Of a stretch of DNA of 43,439 nt, positions 42,543 to 43,439 are shown piece by piece. Numbering within the stretch: position 1 is the first letter of the stretch; each line of letters opens with the position of its first letter. This DNA is from Acanthaster planci (lineage: Eukaryota; Echinodermata; Asteroidea; Valvatida; Acanthasteridae). The position numbers were made by a program, and so were the translations under genes. The stretch spans positions 112,339 to 155,777 of the forward strand of contig NW_019091574.1 in the NCBI RefSeq assembly GCF_001949145.1. Direction: 5' to 3'. The notes below the pieces were generated by a model. The model searched no databases. It saw nothing but the letters and a program-made list of their open reading frames with translations, and was not told the DNA's origin.

Positions 42543-43439
42543 CTGAAGACATAAATACATGTACATGTACAATATTAGACTCCAGCTCTTGTTCTCTGCT
42601 TCGAGTATTATGGTTAAAGTCTTCACAGTTCACATCTCAAATCTCTTTGGAACTTCAACAATCATCTCAAAAGCCAGAATCTTCATGTCACATTTGGAAC
42701 TTAGTACATCCCTGATAATGTTCTAAAGTGACTTCTTTCACACAACTAGCGCACACTGGTTTGACAAACCTTATGAGGACATTATTTTTGTCTTGTTAAA
42801 AAAAAATTACAACCCTCATACTTACTAGCATGGTGAACACTCTTTAATCATGAACTATTTATGATGATTTCTTGAAAATTTCTTGATAAATTGTTTTTAG
42901 CAGATGACCCTGAACTAAAATTTTTGGGCCTGTAAAAGTTTTCAAAACGTCTTGGCTAAATTCACTGGTCCATAGAACAATGCGTGCACACTCAGAACTG
43001 GTATTTAAAAAGGACTATCTCAAAGTCTCCCATTACCGAGGGTGCTGTTGCTGTGATGCCATATTAGGGAAGATGCAGTACATTTTGTATTATTTTCTGT
43101 TCAATTGTCACCCCAAAATTTGCGCACTGAAAACATTTATGACAAAGGGTTGCTTGTGTTGTAACTACACAATAATTTATAAAAGAAAAGGAAATTTTGG
43201 ATAGCAAAACATCAAAATTTCCAGCACTTTTTTGTTCACATTTTTTTGGACTACATGGAGGTTTTCTTTCTAAGAAAACTGCACAATTTGTCTAAAGAAT
43301 ACAGGAATTGCATTTGCATAAAAAAGGCACCATAATGCCTTTTGAAAGAAACGTTGGTTGAAACACAATCTCATACCCAGAGAACATGTATTTTGGGTCT
43401 TTTTCCACTTATCTGCCAGAGTAACCCCTAGATGGGAAA
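42543..43439 (-). other. Intron of the ABCG2-like gene
   Basis: No exon is recognisable. The sequence is AT-rich with an ACATGTACATGTAC microsatellite at about 42557-42570, just upstream of the acceptor. By inference from the gene's orientation this is intronic up to the window edge. Confidence 0.55.

Noticed and set aside
1-43439. tRNA or rRNA genes
   Set aside because: No TTCGANTCC-type T-arm with matching acceptor stem and no rRNA-like conserved stretch was noticed on either strand. A covariance-model scan would be decisive.

Overview
The window looks like nuclear DNA of a marine invertebrate animal. Support for this: long AT-rich non-coding stretches, GT-AG-type splice sites, a dense scatter of the palindromic microsatellite ACATGTAC/TACATGTA, degenerate copies of large orphan protein families that (from memory) recur in cnidarian, echinoderm and amphioxus genomes, and retroelements of the tyrosine-recombinase (DIRS/Ngaro), LINE, piggyBac-MITE and other TIR classes. 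The species cannot be fixed from sequence alone. All family assignments rest on motifs recognised by eye; no search was run.

Left third (1-13.1 kb). A tandem hairpin repeat (1-170) is followed by a decayed plus-strand gene of an orphan family (family A; a candidate exon at 1.52 kb, then 2383-6180). A 1,486-bp TIR element interrupts it at 2566-4051; stops, frameshifts and an internal deletion also break it. A cluster of CCAAT boxes near 6.9 kb looks like a promoter. A second decayed orphan gene (family B, 10988-12715) keeps a D...D...E pattern that suggests a DDE-type transposase fold. It is followed directly by five copies of a 55-bp tandem repeat.

Middle (13.1-23.1 kb). An old, strongly diverged higher-order tandem array (about 14.17-18.3 kb, alternating units of about 175 and 232 bp) contains hairpins related to the one at 1-170 and four perfect TGACGTCA palindromes. 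A candidate zinc-knuckle exon with good splice sites lies at 20901-21078, and a 5'-truncated LINE (minus strand) at 22.3-23.0 kb.

Retroelement block (23.6-35.1 kb, all minus strand). A near full-length Ngaro-type element (gag with a CCCH finger, RT, RNase H, tyrosine recombinase, SGNH hydrolase) abuts a DIRS-type element. The latter has inverted terminal repeats, an internal complementary region, gag, RNase H and tyrosine recombinase, but its reverse transcriptase core has been deleted. Both carry frameshifts and stops and are probably dead.

Right part (35.1-43.4 kb). A 168-bp hairpin MITE, a CpG- and CCAAT-containing segment, a foldback repeat and a piggyBac-like MITE with TTAA ends precede the one convincing host gene: the last two exons of an ABCG2-like half-transporter on the minus strand (42110-42257 and 42475-42542), with a poly(A) signal at 41964-41969. 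The rest of that gene lies beyond the right edge.
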